Assembly (NCBI RefSeq): GCF_024622505.1
Contig: NZ_JANKAS010000011.1
Span: forward strand, 1 to 64,000
Origin: Irregularibacter muris
GTDB taxonomy: Bacteria > Bacillota > Clostridia > Eubacteriales > Garciellaceae
Direction of reading: 5' to 3'
DNA: 64,000 nt
Positions 45,298 through 55,400 of this stretch are shown one piece after another. The notes under the pieces are model-generated. The model saw nothing but the letters and a program-made list of their open reading frames with translations, made no database searches and was not told the DNA's origin. The translations under genes and the position numbers were made by a program. Every line of letters starts with the position of its first letter. Within the stretch, counting starts at the first letter, position 1.

Positions 45298-45780
45298 ATG
45301 TTTAACTTCTTTAAGAAAAAAAACACCTTCTCTCTTATATCTCCCATGACGGGAGAAATTATAGCAATAGGTCAGGTGCCTGACAGCGTATTTGCAGAAA
45401 AGATGGTAGGAGATGGATTGGCCATAAAACCAACGGAAGAAATTGTAGTGGCACCTTGTGATGGTAAGATTATACAGATATTCCCTACAAAACATGCCAT
45501 TGGTATAGAGACCTCAGAGGGCATACAAATTTTAATACATGTGGGTTTGGATACAGTTGCCCTAAATGGAAGGGGATTTGAAAGTTTTATACAAGCTGGG
45601 GATGACGTAAAGCAAGGAGATAAATTATTGAAAATAGACTTAAAGCTTATACAAAATTATGCATCATCTGCCATAAGCCCTATAGTCATCACCAATATGG
45701 ATAAGGTGGAAGAGTTATCTGTAGAACAAGGAAAGGTGACAAGGGGAGAGAGTAAGATCATGGATATTTATCGAAAATAA
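45298..45780 (+). CDS. crr: PTS glucose-type EIIA component
   Basis: The protein (160 residues) has the Crr fold motifs: ISPMTGEII at the start and the active-site histidine in ILIHVGLDTVALNG (about residue 81), with the partner His near 66. It passes phosphate from HPr to the IIB domain encoded next. The ATG at 45298 follows AGGAGG. The reading frame extends upstream into the RAT switch but has no ribosome site there. Confidence 0.9.
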   Translation: MFNFFKKKNTFSLISPMTGEIIAIGQVPDSVFAEKMVGDGLAIKPTEEIVVAPCDGKIIQIFPTKHAIGIETSEGIQILIHVGLDTVALNGRGFESFIQAGDDVKQGDKLLKIDLKLIQNYASSAISPIVITNMDKVEELSVEQGKVTRGESKIMDIYRK

Positions 45781-45910
45781 TTTTTATGGATTAGGTGGGT
45801 CAAATAGCTCTTCTATTAATTTGCCATAAAAATGCAAAGATCCTAGGGAATAATCTTTTTATTATTTCACTTACTTAATCCAAATTTAATATAAAAGGAG
45901 GAATTATAAA

Positions 45911-47377
45911 GTGAAGAAGTATTTACAAAGACTTGGACGTTCTTTGATGTTACCCGTAGCGGTGTTACCTGCTGCAGCTATTTTAATGGGTATAGGTTAT
46001 TGGATTGACCCTTTGGGTTGGGGAGCAGGCAGTCCTATAGCAGCCTTTCTCATTAAAGCAGGAGGTTCCATTATTGACAATATGTCCATTCTATTTGCTG
46101 TAGGGGTTGCACTGGGCATGTCTAGAGAAAGAGATGGGGCAGCAGCTTTAAGTGGCTTGGTTGCCTACCTTGTTGTCACCACATTACTTTCTACAGACGT
46201 TGTAGCAATGTTATTGAGTATTGATGTGGGCGAAGTTAATGCAGCCTTTGGGAAAATAGAGAATCAATTTATTGGTATTCTCTCGGGATTAGTCGCGGCA
46301 TCTATGTATAATCGCTTTAGCCATGTAAAATTGCCCGATGCTCTAGCTTTCTTTAGTGGAAAGAGATCAGTCCCTATCATGACATCTGTATTGATGTTAC
46401 CTATTACCTTTGTTTTATTCTTTGTATGGCCAGTCATTTATACTTGGTTAGTAAACTTTGGTACAGCAATTAGTGGAATGGGGCATATTGGAGCTGGAAT
46501 ATATGGATTTTTTAATCGGTTATTAATCCCCACAGGATTACACCATGCTCTAAACTCAGTATTTTGGTTTGATGTGGCTGGAATTGATGATATCGGTAAC
46601 TTCTGGAATGGTACCGGTGTTAAGGGGATTACAGGAATGTACCAAGCAGGATTTTTCCCCATTATGATGTTTGGACTGATAGGAGCAGCTTTTGCTATGT
46701 ATCATACCGCTAAGCCAGAAAAGAAAAAAGAGACAGCATCCCTAATGTTAGCAGCAGGATTTGCTGCCTTCTTTACTGGGGTTACAGAACCCCTGGAGTT
46801 TGCCTTCATGTTTGTGGCACCTGCTCTATATCTTGCCCATGCAGTATTAACAGGCATTTCCCTAGCCATTTCTGCATTTTTCCAATGGACGGCTGGATTT
46901 GGCTTTAGTGCAGGATTTGTAGACCTTTTCCTGAGTTCAAAATTACCCTTGGCCAATAAGCCCTATATGTTAATTCTCCAAGGGTTAGCCTTTGCCGTCC
47001 TTTACTATGTAGTATTTAGGTTCTTGATCACTAAATTAAATTTAACCACTCCAGGTAGAGAAGAAAGTATTCCTGAAGATATGGAGGGTGAAGGAATGAC
47101 CAACCTATCTGCCCATGAAAAATTTGCTCTAATGGCGTCTATTATCTATGAAGGACTAGGTGGAAACGCTAACGTAACCTCTGTGGATAATTGCATTACT
47201 CGTCTAAGAGTAGAAGTAAGGGATATGGATATTGTAGACCAAGAAAAAATTAAAAAAGCAGGTGTACCTGGTATTAAGGTTATTGACCGTCACAGTATGC
47301 AAGTTATTGTAGGTCCCCAAGTACAATTTATAGCTGATGAAGTAGAAAAAATCCGAAGACAGAGTAAGCTTATATAA
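45911..47377 (+). CDS. PTS glucose/N-acetylglucosamine-type EIIBC component
   Basis: The 488-residue protein has a IIC membrane part (about residues 1-380, with VLPAAAILMGIGYWIDP and LLIPTGLHHALNSVFWF) and a C-terminal IIB domain with the phosphocysteine in VDNCITRLRVEV. It takes up and phosphorylates a hexose, glucose or N-acetylglucosamine. The start is GTG after AAAGGAGG. It is the target of the GlcT switch. Confidence 0.9.
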   Translation: MKKYLQRLGRSLMLPVAVLPAAAILMGIGYWIDPLGWGAGSPIAAFLIKAGGSIIDNMSILFAVGVALGMSRERDGAAALSGLVAYLVVTTLLSTDVVAMLLSIDVGEVNAAFGKIENQFIGILSGLVAASMYNRFSHVKLPDALAFFSGKRSVPIMTSVLMLPITFVLFFVWPVIYTWLVNFGTAISGMGHIGAGIYGFFNRLLIPTGLHHALNSVFWFDVAGIDDIGNFWNGTGVKGITGMYQAGFFPIMMFGLIGAAFAMYHTAKPEKKKETASLMLAAGFAAFFTGVTEPLEFAFMFVAPALYLAHAVLTGISLAISAFFQWTAGFGFSAGFVDLFLSSKLPLANKPYMLILQGLAFAVLYYVVFRFLITKLNLTTPGREESIPEDMEGEGMTNLSAHEKFALMASIIYEGLGGNANVTSVDNCITRLRVEVRDMDIVDQEKIKKAGVPGIKVIDRHSMQVIVGPQVQFIADEVEKIRRQSKLI

Positions 47378-47410
47378 ATCAGAAGAAGAGAAAGATGAAA
47401 ATATAGTGTT

Positions 47411-47448
47411 GATAAAAAAGAGTTTTCTTTGGAAAACTCTTTTTTATC
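47411..47448 (+). terminator. Terminator of the PTS genes
   Basis: A perfect 16-pair stem (47411-47426 with 47433-47448) ends in a run of T. Confidence 0.9.
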
Positions 47449-47517
47449 ATAGGAAAAGGATTTTTAAATAATATGTGTAGAAAGAAGATCAATATAAATC
47501 ATTTGGGAGAGATGGCT

Positions 47518-48270
47518 ATGTGGACGCGAAAAGAATTGAAAACAAGGGCAAAATCAGCTTTGAAAGGATCCTACTGGAAGGCTTTTATTGTGAGTTTAGT
47601 TTTGAGTATTGTAAATGGATTTAGTAGTGACCATGGCAGTGGGGATGGAATCATCAAATACAGATATGAAAATAGTGAGATGGGCCATTATCTATCCAAT
47701 ATGAAAGAGGAATTTTTCGAATTTTTTTTCACTTCAGCTTTTGCTATAGTGATTATAGGCGCTATCCTATGGATTATTTTTAGAGTGGTTTTAGGTTATC
47801 TATTAGAAATAGGAGGTCGGAAATACTTTGTAAAAGCGGCAGAGGATAGAGTGAATATGAATCACTTGGTATATTTTTTTCGTAAAGATTATTATATGAA
47901 TATCGTAGGGACTATGTTTTACCGAGATGTTTTGCTATTTTTCTGGACACTTCTGCTTATTATTCCGGGTATTATAAAATCCTATTCCTACCGCATGGTC
48001 CCCTACATCTTAGCAGATAATCCTCAAATAGGGCATGAAAGGGCAATCACATTAAGTAGGGACATGACTGAAGGAGAAAAATTCAATATTTTCGTCCTAA
48101 ACCTTTCCTTCATAGGATGGTATATATTAGGGGTATTGGCATTATTTATAGGAGGACTATTTGTTGCTCCTTACGAGAATGCTACTAATGCAGAGCTTTA
48201 TTTAGAATTAAGGCAAAGGGCTTTAGATAGAGGATTATGTAGATATGAAGAATTGAATGTAAGGGGATAG
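47518..48270 (+). CDS. DUF975 family membrane protein
   Basis: The protein (250 residues) starts with WTRKELKTRAKSALKGSYW, the hallmark of DUF975, and has several membrane segments with the central YSYRMVPYILADNP motif. Function unknown. The ATG at 47518 follows GGGAGA at seven bases; upstream in-frame ATGs lack spacing. It ends seven bases before the next gene, so they are probably cotranscribed. Confidence 0.85.
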   Translation: MWTRKELKTRAKSALKGSYWKAFIVSLVLSIVNGFSSDHGSGDGIIKYRYENSEMGHYLSNMKEEFFEFFFTSAFAIVIIGAILWIIFRVVLGYLLEIGGRKYFVKAAEDRVNMNHLVYFFRKDYYMNIVGTMFYRDVLLFFWTLLLIIPGIIKSYSYRMVPYILADNPQIGHERAITLSRDMTEGEKFNIFVLNLSFIGWYILGVLALFIGGLFVAPYENATNAELYLELRQRALDRGLCRYEELNVRG

Positions 48271-48277
48271 CGAATAG

Positions 48278-48919
48278 ATGAAAATTATTGATTTAACCCA
48301 TACTCTGTATGATGATATGCCTGTTTTTCCAGGAGATGAGCCACCAGAGTTTTATTCAATATGCACAGTAGAAGAAGAAGGTTTTGCCCAGAAAAAGCTA
48401 ATTATTTATTCCCATACAGGCACCCATATTGACGCTCCTGCCCATATGTTAATCCAGGGTAGATCTTTAGAAGAGGTGGATGTCAATCAGTTTTTTGGTA
48501 AGGCTATGGTGATAGATTGTGGTGGTGGGAAAAAGGATAGAATTGAACTAGGGGATTTATTAAACTACAAAGATAAGATACAAAAGGTAGATTTTGTATT
48601 ATTTCATACAGGCTGGAGTAAATATTGGGGAAGTCAATCGTACTATGAAGGCTTTCCAACCTTGACCGAAGAAGCTGTTCAATGGTTATGTTCTTTTTCT
48701 GTAAAAGGAATAGGCATAGACACCCTGTCGGTGGATGAACTCCATAGCCAGGAATTTTCTAATCATTATGCACTCTTAAAAAACAATATCATCATTATAG
48801 AGAATCTTACCCATTTAGGCAAATTGCCGCAAGATAACTTTCTTTTTTCTTGCCTACCTCTAAAGTATAAGAATGCCGATGGCTCACCAGTGCGGGCAGT
48901 GGCCATAATAAACCAGTAA
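48278..48919 (+). CDS. Cyclase family protein (kynurenine-formamidase-like)
   Basis: The 213-residue metal-dependent hydrolase has the family signature SHTGTHIDAPAHM (about residues 46-58), where His and Asp bind the metal, and an N-terminal IDLTHTLYDDMPVFPGD. Relatives hydrolyse N-formylkynurenine or isatin. No tryptophan genes are nearby, so the substrate is open. Confidence 0.85.
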   Translation: MKIIDLTHTLYDDMPVFPGDEPPEFYSICTVEEEGFAQKKLIIYSHTGTHIDAPAHMLIQGRSLEEVDVNQFFGKAMVIDCGGGKKDRIELGDLLNYKDKIQKVDFVLFHTGWSKYWGSQSYYEGFPTLTEEAVQWLCSFSVKGIGIDTLSVDELHSQEFSNHYALLKNNIIIIENLTHLGKLPQDNFLFSCLPLKYKNADGSPVRAVAIINQ

Positions 48920-49005
48920 AGCCAAAAATATACACCACTATACAATTAACAAAAATAACCATCACAATAAAGTGAGGTTAATATTATTTAAAACGGAGGG
49001 GAAAA

Positions 49006-49782
49006 ATGAAAAAAATCATATTACTTCTTCTATTAACTTTATGTATGTTCTTTGTAGGGTGCCAGAGTAAAGATGTCAATAGGAGTAATGAGTCGGGAAA
49101 GTTTTTTCATAAGCTAGAGACAAAAACTACTGCTACATCAATAGTGCAGGAGTTTTCCCAAGATTATTATGCCGTGTTAGACAAAAGAAAAAAAGCAGTG
49201 GAAAATAATTTTCAGTGGTATAAGGAGTATACAGAAAACAACAGATATCCTTGTCCCTATGATGAGGAGTTAGGGATAACAGAAATGGAATATAATAATT
49301 TAATGAATGGAAAGTATATTTCATTAGTAGAGGATAAGAATATACCTTTTACATGTGAAAAAGAAGACGCAGATGTTTATCATATTGTCATTAAGGGGGA
49401 CAATCCCTTAGAATTCACTATGGATCTCAATGAAAATGGAATTAAATTATCCTCAGGAAAAGTGTTAGAATATTCAAAAGAGGTAAAGGAAAACAATGAA
49501 ATGCAGCATCTTACGGGAGAATGGGAAGGATATACCTATACTTTTTTATCCTCGGATATGGATGTAGAGAGTCTTGGCGAATATAATATTCATGATGACA
49601 CGTATAATATTGGATATGAAGATATTGTGCCAGAGTTATTGGATAAGGAAGTTGAAGCACAATTACTTAGTATATCTATAGGTAAATTTAAAGATAAAGA
49701 TCAATATCTTATTTATTATAGAGAAATAGATATTGCAAATCAAAAGGGAAATCCTAACTATAATCTATATTTTATAAAGTAA
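49006..49782 (+). CDS. Hypothetical lipoprotein
   Basis: The 258-residue protein has a lipoprotein signal with lipobox FVGC (Cys19). The mature part is acidic, contains no family I recognise, and ends in a beta-rich stretch. AACGGAGGGG lies before the ATG. It is monocistronic and followed by a terminator. Confidence 0.75.
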   Translation: MKKIILLLLLTLCMFFVGCQSKDVNRSNESGKFFHKLETKTTATSIVQEFSQDYYAVLDKRKKAVENNFQWYKEYTENNRYPCPYDEELGITEMEYNNLMNGKYISLVEDKNIPFTCEKEDADVYHIVIKGDNPLEFTMDLNENGIKLSSGKVLEYSKEVKENNEMQHLTGEWEGYTYTFLSSDMDVESLGEYNIHDDTYNIGYEDIVPELLDKEVEAQLLSISIGKFKDKDQYLIYYREIDIANQKGNPNYNLYFIK

Positions 49783-49879
49783 AAATCATTATAAATGTTC
49801 CAACAACTAAAATGCAGCGCTAAAAAAGAACACAGCAGATGAATACAATAGAAAAGATGTGGCACGGATACTTGTTGAA

Positions 49880-49930
49880 TATGAGCCCATGGATAGAAGG
49901 TTACTATCCATGGGCTCATATCTTTTGTAT
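49880..49930. terminator. Terminator between the lipoprotein and PBP genes
   Basis: A perfect 16-pair stem (49880-49895 with 49905-49920) with a nine-base loop is followed by TCTTTT. It lies between convergent genes. Confidence 0.85.
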
Positions 49931-49982
49931 TATATTTTAACGAGCTAATTGTGTATAAGGTGGCTCTATTCTTTCCCTGTTT

Positions 49983-51401
49983 TTATCTTAATTCCTTCAA
50001 GGCTTGGGTAATAATCTTTCTTGCCATAGGTGCTGCACTGCTGCCTCCAGTAGAACCATGATTTTCTAATATCACGGCAATAGCTACCTGGGGCTCTTCT
50101 GCTGGAGCAAAGCCCACAAACCATGCATGGGCATTCTCATGGGCATTTTCTGCCGTACCTGTTTTTCCGGCAATTTGCACAGCGGAAGTTTTGGCATTTT
50201 TACCTGTTCCTTGGTTAACTACATCCACCATCATATCTTTTATGGAACGGGCAATCTCAGGAGAAATGGCTGTGGATAGGACTTCAGGCTCCTTTGTAGA
50301 AAGACTTTTACCTGCGGGGGTAAGGATTTCTTTTACGATATTGGGCTTCATTATTTTCCCATCATTGGCAATGGCTGAGGCCATCATGGCCATATTTAAT
50401 GGAGTTACCAGAGTCTTACCTTGACCAATGCCCGAGGCACCCAAATCTGCTTTACTCATTTTAGATTTGGGAAAAGTGGACTGTTTGGTATCTAGATCAA
50501 AGGGGATTTTATGATTTAACATAAACTTTTCAGAGGTTTCTTCTAATTTTTTTCCTCCTAATTCTACACCTATTTGGCTAAAGGCTACATTACAGGATTT
50601 CACCAAGGAGTCATGCAAATCCACATGACCATGGGCAATTCCATTATAATCCCTCAGAACATAACCATCTATATTTACCTGACCCTTACAATCAAAGTCA
50701 GTGTTTATGCCTTCACTTTCTAAAGCCGAAGAGGTAGTAATGACCTTGAAGATAGAACCAGGAGTATATAAACCTGAAGTGGCCCTGTTTAGCAAGGGAC
50801 TATCTGGATTTTGGAGGATACTATCCCAATTTTCCTTTAGATGATTAGGGTCAAAGTCCGGATAGCTGACCATGGTATAGATTTCACCATTAGAGGGATT
50901 CATTACTACAATAGAGCCCTTTTGTTTTCCTAGCAAATCCTTAGCATATTGTTGCAGACCATGATCTAGGGTGAGAATTAAATCATTACCTCTTAACTCC
51001 TTATCCATGCTGGCGATAACTTTTTTAAATTCATTTAAAGAATTGCTCTCACTTAAATTGATCAGGGCATCGTTATAGGTTTTTTCCAAGCCTTCTTTCC
51101 CTAATTCTCTGTGGGTATAGCCAATAATATGGCTGTAGAGATTTCCATACTTGTAATCCCGTTCTTGATTTTGTTCTTTGTCCCGGGTACTAGAAGCAAG
51201 CAAGGTATGATTGCGATCATAGATGCTTCCGCGCGTCACATATTCTTCTTCCAACCAGACCCTACGATTATAGTTATTATTTTTTATAGAGGCTGCTTCA
51301 AATACCTCAAAATAACTAAGATATACAATTAAGGCAATAAAAACTAGGCTTAGGGAAAACAGTACAATGATTATTCGATTTTCTTCCTTATTCATCTTCA
51401 T
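49983..51401 (-). CDS. Penicillin-binding protein, transpeptidase (PbpA/PBP2 type)
   Basis: The protein (about 472 residues) has one N-terminal membrane helix, a linker domain with RGSIYDRN, and a class B transpeptidase domain with the motifs S-I-F-K (TPGSIFKVIT), S-C-N (VKSCNVAF) and K-T-G-T (AGKTGTAEN). It crosslinks peptidoglycan. The start overlaps the ftsW-like gene; 51401 is chosen by spacing from GAGGAAG, and ATG codons at 51395 and 51425 are alternatives. It is the last gene of an FHA-FtsW-PBP operon. Confidence 0.92.
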   Translation of the reverse strand: MKMNKEENRIIIVLFSLSLVFIALIVYLSYFEVFEAASIKNNNYNRRVWLEEEYVTRGSIYDRNHTLLASSTRDKEQNQERDYKYGNLYSHIIGYTHRELGKEGLEKTYNDALINLSESNSLNEFKKVIASMDKELRGNDLILTLDHGLQQYAKDLLGKQKGSIVVMNPSNGEIYTMVSYPDFDPNHLKENWDSILQNPDSPLLNRATSGLYTPGSIFKVITTSSALESEGINTDFDCKGQVNIDGYVLRDYNGIAHGHVDLHDSLVKSCNVAFSQIGVELGGKKLEETSEKFMLNHKIPFDLDTKQSTFPKSKMSKADLGASGIGQGKTLVTPLNMAMMASAIANDGKIMKPNIVKEILTPAGKSLSTKEPEVLSTAISPEIARSIKDMMVDVVNQGTGKNAKTSAVQIAGKTGTAENAHENAHAWFVGFAPAEEPQVAIAVILENHGSTGGSSAAPMARKIITQALKELR

Positions 51402-52632
51402 CATCTTCTTCCTCAATTTCCTCATTTTTATCTTCCAGCACCTCTGAGGTAGCCTGGAGAATACCTAAAGAAGCAAAACTGGCAACTAAAGAACTTCCCC
51501 CATAGCTTAGAAAGGGCAAGGTAATGCCGGTGAGGGGAATCATCTTGGTTACGCCTCCCAAAATGATGAAGGCTTGAAATCCAAAGACCAAAGTAATTCC
51601 CAAAGCAATAATTCGATAAAACTGGCTCCTTTGCTCTAGAGCTATCTTAATGCCTCTATAGACTAAAATGATATACAGCATAACCACGGCAATGCCCGTC
51701 AAAACACCCATTTCTTCACAAATAGCAGAAAAGATAAAATCGGTGTGAACTTCAGGAATAAACTTAGGGTGCCCCCTACCAATCCCTGTGCCTAAAAAGC
51801 CACCGGCTGCAATGGCGAAAAGGGATTGAGTGATCTGATAGCCCTTTCCAGAAATAGATTTCCAAGGGTCAATCCAAGTTTCTACTCTTACCCTTACATG
51901 GCTGAAAATAAAATAACTAAAAACAGCCATAATAGAAGCCGCACCTAGGTTATAGAGAATAAATAACCTTTCTGCTTCGTACACATACATTACGGTAATA
52001 AACACCATGAAAAAAAGCATGGCCGATCCCAAATCCTTTTGTAAAAATAGAAAAACAATATGGACATAGACGATAGCGAAAAAAATGTATTTATTTTGGT
52101 ATTTTTCTCTATTGGAATAATAAGAGGCTAAGAAAAATACAAATAAAATTTTGATCAATTCCACAGGTTGAAAACTATGACTGCCTATTCTAATCCAGTT
52201 GGTGGCCCCTTTTATATTACTACCAAAAATAAGGGTAGCCAGAAACAATACAAGGGATAGAGCCACATATAGGATAATCCATTGGGACCACTTTTTATTG
52301 AATTTTACAATAAAATAACTAATAAATAAAGTAATAATCCCTACAAGAAACCAAATAACTTGTTTAACTCCTAAGGCCGGATCCAATCTATATATCATAA
52401 TAATCCCTATACTCATCAACATACTGACCACTAAGAAAATATAGTGATCTCCCTTAGATATTTTTCTCAATAGAAAATTGGATAAATAGATGATCAATAT
52501 TAACCCTGCAGCTACGGCCAAAGAGAGTCTGTCTAATTGATGGTTGTAAAGAATGACCAAGAACAATCCAATGAGATTGAGGCTAATTAATATATTTTGA
52601 GGAAACTTATAGCTGATTAATTGTTTGATCAT
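51388..52632 (-). CDS. FtsW/RodA/SpoVE family glycan polymerase
   Basis: The protein (414 residues) has about ten membrane segments and SEDS family motifs: GSNIKGATNWIRIG, FLQKDLGSAMLFF and the C-terminal FGFQAFIILGGVTKMIPLTGITLPFLSYGG region. It polymerises lipid II with its cognate PBP encoded next. A long acidic tail (EEIEEEDDEDE) is unusual. The ATG at 52632 is used; GGAGGTG lies in the end of the FHA gene. Confidence 0.92.
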   Translation of the reverse strand: MIKQLISYKFPQNILISLNLIGLFLVILYNHQLDRLSLAVAAGLILIIYLSNFLLRKISKGDHYIFLVVSMLMSIGIIMIYRLDPALGVKQVIWFLVGIITLFISYFIVKFNKKWSQWIILYVALSLVLFLATLIFGSNIKGATNWIRIGSHSFQPVELIKILFVFFLASYYSNREKYQNKYIFFAIVYVHIVFLFLQKDLGSAMLFFMVFITVMYVYEAERLFILYNLGAASIMAVFSYFIFSHVRVRVETWIDPWKSISGKGYQITQSLFAIAAGGFLGTGIGRGHPKFIPEVHTDFIFSAICEEMGVLTGIAVVMLYIILVYRGIKIALEQRSQFYRIIALGITLVFGFQAFIILGGVTKMIPLTGITLPFLSYGGSSLVASFASLGILQATSEVLEDKNEEIEEEDDEDE

Positions 52633-52640
52633 ATTGGAAG

Positions 52641-53090
52641 TTACACCTCCTTCTCCCATTTGTCATCACTGACAAATAAAAAGTTGACCTGTCCTATTTT
52701 TATGCTATCCCCATGTTCCAGACGAATAGAATTAAGCACTTGCTCATCATTAACAAAGGTACCATTAGAGCTACCTAAATCTTTAATGAAATAGAATTCA
52801 TTTTCCTTTTCGATAAGAGCGTGCTTTTTTGAAATATAAGGATCTTTAATGACAATGTCATTGTTAGAGGATCTACCTATGGCGGTCTCATCTCCTAAAG
52901 AATAGGACTCCTCTACTTTAAAATAAAGATCATCCTTGCGGTTAATTAATTTTAAATAAGTAGATTCTTGAAAAGCTCTTTTTTTTATGCCTTTAATATC
53001 TAGGTACATTAATCGAATAATACCGAACATAAAAAGATATATCAGTAAAATAAAAAGATATCTAAAAATTAAAGATAAAATGCTATACAT
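52641..53090 (-). CDS. FHA domain membrane protein
   Basis: The 149-residue protein has one N-terminal membrane helix and a C-terminal forkhead-associated domain (about 60-140) with the phosphothreonine-binding features GRSSNNDIVI, SKKHA and DLGSSNGTFVN. It probably links Ser/Thr kinase signalling to the SEDS-PBP pair encoded downstream, as in related operons of other Gram-positive bacteria. Confidence 0.9.
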   Translation of the reverse strand: MYSILSLIFRYLFILLIYLFMFGIIRLMYLDIKGIKKRAFQESTYLKLINRKDDLYFKVEESYSLGDETAIGRSSNNDIVIKDPYISKKHALIEKENEFYFIKDLGSSNGTFVNDEQVLNSIRLEHGDSIKIGQVNFLFVSDDKWEKEV

Positions 53091-53212
53091 GATCTCACCC
53101 TCTATTTGATAGTTTCTCTTTCAAGATTATGAACATAAGATTATTTTATCATACAAAGAAGAAAAAAATGAAAAAGAAACGCTAGGATTACCTTATGCTC
53201 CTCCTTCTGGCA

Positions 53213-53671
53213 TTATTTCATTAGAGAAATTTCAGCTTCCTTCTTATCAATATGTATATTATATAATAAGCCTGCACCAATAAGGCTAACCCCCACTACT
53301 TTACCCAAAGAAAAGGTATGGGTAAGAAATATGTCCATGGTGATGCCTACAATCATTTGTCCCAAAAATGTTAATAAAGTAGTATAAATAACAGGTATTT
53401 TAGGTGTAACAATATTGGATAAAATGACAACACTTACTCCAATAGCTCCACCTAAAAATGCCCACCAAGGGATTTCATTAAAGGGAAGCAGGAAGAGGTT
53501 TTTCATTTGTCCGGTAAAGAGCAAAGGGAAAAACAGCCCCATAGATGCCACGAAATAATTCATAAGTGTACTTTGTAGTATACCAATTCTCTTTCCTAAC
53601 TGGGCATTGAGAATCATAGACAAAATAGTAAATCCTCCTGCCAATAAGGCTAAAAAACTTATCCATATCAT
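53213..53671 (-). CDS. YdcZ/DUF606 family membrane protein 2
   Basis: The 152-residue protein has five hydrophobic segments and belongs to the small DMT-superfamily transporters (WISFLALLAGGFTILSMILNAQLGKRIG; FLGQMIVGITMDIF). Such proteins commonly come in pairs that form a heterodimer. AGGAGG lies before the ATG. Substrate unknown. Confidence 0.82.
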   Translation of the reverse strand: MIWISFLALLAGGFTILSMILNAQLGKRIGILQSTLMNYFVASMGLFFPLLFTGQMKNLFLLPFNEIPWWAFLGGAIGVSVVILSNIVTPKIPVIYTTLLTFLGQMIVGITMDIFLTHTFSLGKVVGVSLIGAGLLYNIHIDKKEAEISLMK

Positions 53672-53682
53672 AAAAATTCCTC

Positions 53683-54105
53683 CTATAAAAACATCATAGT
53701 GAGAATACCCGCTAAAACCAAAGCAAAGCCAGGTATCTTTTTCACTTCAAATTTTTGAATGGGCATACCAAGTAGGCCAAAGTGATCAACGAAAGTGGAA
53801 AGAATAGATTGCCCTAAAAGACCAATGGAAAGTGTTAAAGATACGCCTAGGGTATCAAAACAGAGGTTATTTAAGGTTACAAGAATTATTCCTACAATTC
53901 CTCCACAAAACAAATAAAGAGGGATGCTTCCTTTTTTAATTTTAAGCTGTTTTGTACTGACAAGATAAATACTGATGATGATAAGACCGACTAAATGAAT
54001 GATAAAAGTGGCTAAATAGGCATTGGTAAATTGACTTAAAACTCCATTAAAAGTAACCATAATAGCGATCAAAGCCCCTATGATTATCCCACCTAATTTA
54101 TACAT
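53683..54105 (-). CDS. YdcZ/DUF606 family membrane protein 1
   Basis: This is the partner of the gene at 53213 (about 140 residues, five segments, with LGQSILSTFVDHFGLLG). The ATG at 54105 follows GGGTGA; an upstream ATG at 54159 would add 18 hydrophilic residues and lacks a good ribosome site. The pair is separated by 11 bases. Confidence 0.8.
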   Translation of the reverse strand: MYKLGGIIIGALIAIMVTFNGVLSQFTNAYLATFIIHLVGLIIISIYLVSTKQLKIKKGSIPLYLFCGGIVGIILVTLNNLCFDTLGVSLTLSIGLLGQSILSTFVDHFGLLGMPIQKFEVKKIPGFALVLAGILTMMFL

Positions 54106-54178
54106 GATTTCACCCCATATCTTAAGAATGACTTGATGACTTTGTATTTGCTCTTTCATTATACAATTCTATTGATAA

Positions 54179-54230
54179 AAAGCAAAACAAGGCAGAAGAA
54201 TACTAGTATTCTTCTGCCTTGTTTTGCTTT
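54179..54230 (-). terminator. Terminator after the deacetylase gene
   Basis: A perfect 52-bp palindrome (26 bases mirrored about TACT/AGTA) has T-rich ends on both strands. On the minus strand it follows the polysaccharide deacetylase gene. Confidence 0.85.
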
Positions 54231-54274
54231 AAAGAGTTTATGTAAGGGCTGGACCTATCCCGCTCCTATTGATC

Positions 54275-55213
54275 TTAAAACTCGTAATCTGCCATCGTTT
54301 TAAAAACATAATCCTGAGATTGAATATATTCAATCATCCTAGGAAGAGCATCTATAGTTGTCTGCTTGGTATTGGCATCATGCATTAAAATCACAGCAGA
54401 CTTTTTATTCTCTAGGGTTTCCATAAGTCTGTTTAATTGTTTGGCAGGAGGAATATTATTTCCTTCGGCATCCCCACTCACTACATTCCAATCAATATAT
54501 TGGTAACCTTCATTTATAACAGCTTTACGGGTAGCAGCTTTGCTTTTACCAAAGGAGCCACCAGGGAAGCGAATAATCCCTGTCTTGGAATAATTAGATA
54601 ATAGTTCATCCAATAATTTTTCATTTTTCTCCAGATCCTTTAGGAAGTTTTTAGGGCTGGCATAGAGATATTTATAATTATGACTAAAGGTATGATTTGC
54701 TACCATATGTCCTTCGGCCTCTATACGTTTTAAAATCTCTGGGTTCTCCTGAGCCTGACTACCGATGACAAAGAAGGTTGCCTTAATTTGATATTCTTTT
54801 AAAATATCTAAAATATATGGAGTTACATTCTTAGAGGGTCCATCATCAAAGGTAAGATAGGCTACCTTTTGTTCTTCAACTTCTTTAGGGGGAACAGCTT
54901 CATGATCATTTTGTGTTTCTGAAGAAGATTTTTTATCTTCATTGTTTTTTTCTGTTTCATGAGGAGACTTTTGACCTTCCTTATCTTTTTGTGTCCCAGA
55001 GGAGGTCTCCTCATCAGCTTTATCCTTAGAATAGTTTTTTTCCATCCCTTGCTTTTCTTCTTGTTTAGGAAGGTTTTCAGACTGTACCTTTTCCTCAGCG
55101 ATCACCACTGTATGCTCCCCTGGAAGAAGAGAAAGAGGATTAAAAATCATTAGAAGGATAAATATAATTATTGCTATGGGAATAATAAACTTGTAATTTA
55201 AAAAGGTTTTCAC
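54275..55213 (-). CDS. Polysaccharide deacetylase (NodB domain)
   Basis: The protein (312 residues) has an N-terminal membrane anchor, a charged K/E/S-rich linker (about 45-125) and a NodB domain with catalytic TFDDGPS, metal histidines in NHTFSHN and the RFPGGS and LMHD motifs. It removes acetyl groups from cell-wall sugars outside the membrane. The GTG at 55213 follows AAGGATGTGA; the reading frame is open 15 codons further. Confidence 0.88.
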   Translation of the reverse strand: MKTFLNYKFIIPIAIIIFILLMIFNPLSLLPGEHTVVIAEEKVQSENLPKQEEKQGMEKNYSKDKADEETSSGTQKDKEGQKSPHETEKNNEDKKSSSETQNDHEAVPPKEVEEQKVAYLTFDDGPSKNVTPYILDILKEYQIKATFFVIGSQAQENPEILKRIEAEGHMVANHTFSHNYKYLYASPKNFLKDLEKNEKLLDELLSNYSKTGIIRFPGGSFGKSKAATRKAVINEGYQYIDWNVVSGDAEGNNIPPAKQLNRLMETLENKKSAVILMHDANTKQTTIDALPRMIEYIQSQDYVFKTMADYEF

Positions 55214-55400
55214 TTTAGTCACATCCTTCGTCCATGTTATCTTATTTATAGTATACAAGGTTTTTTTCTACAATGTTTTACAAAGTTATTAAAAAAAGTT
55301 ACAAAAGGTTTAAGGAATGAAAAAAGTGTATTTTTTTGTAGAATAGGATTTTGGGGTATAGTACAATGAACAGGTCAAGTAAAAAAGGAGAGAAGAGATA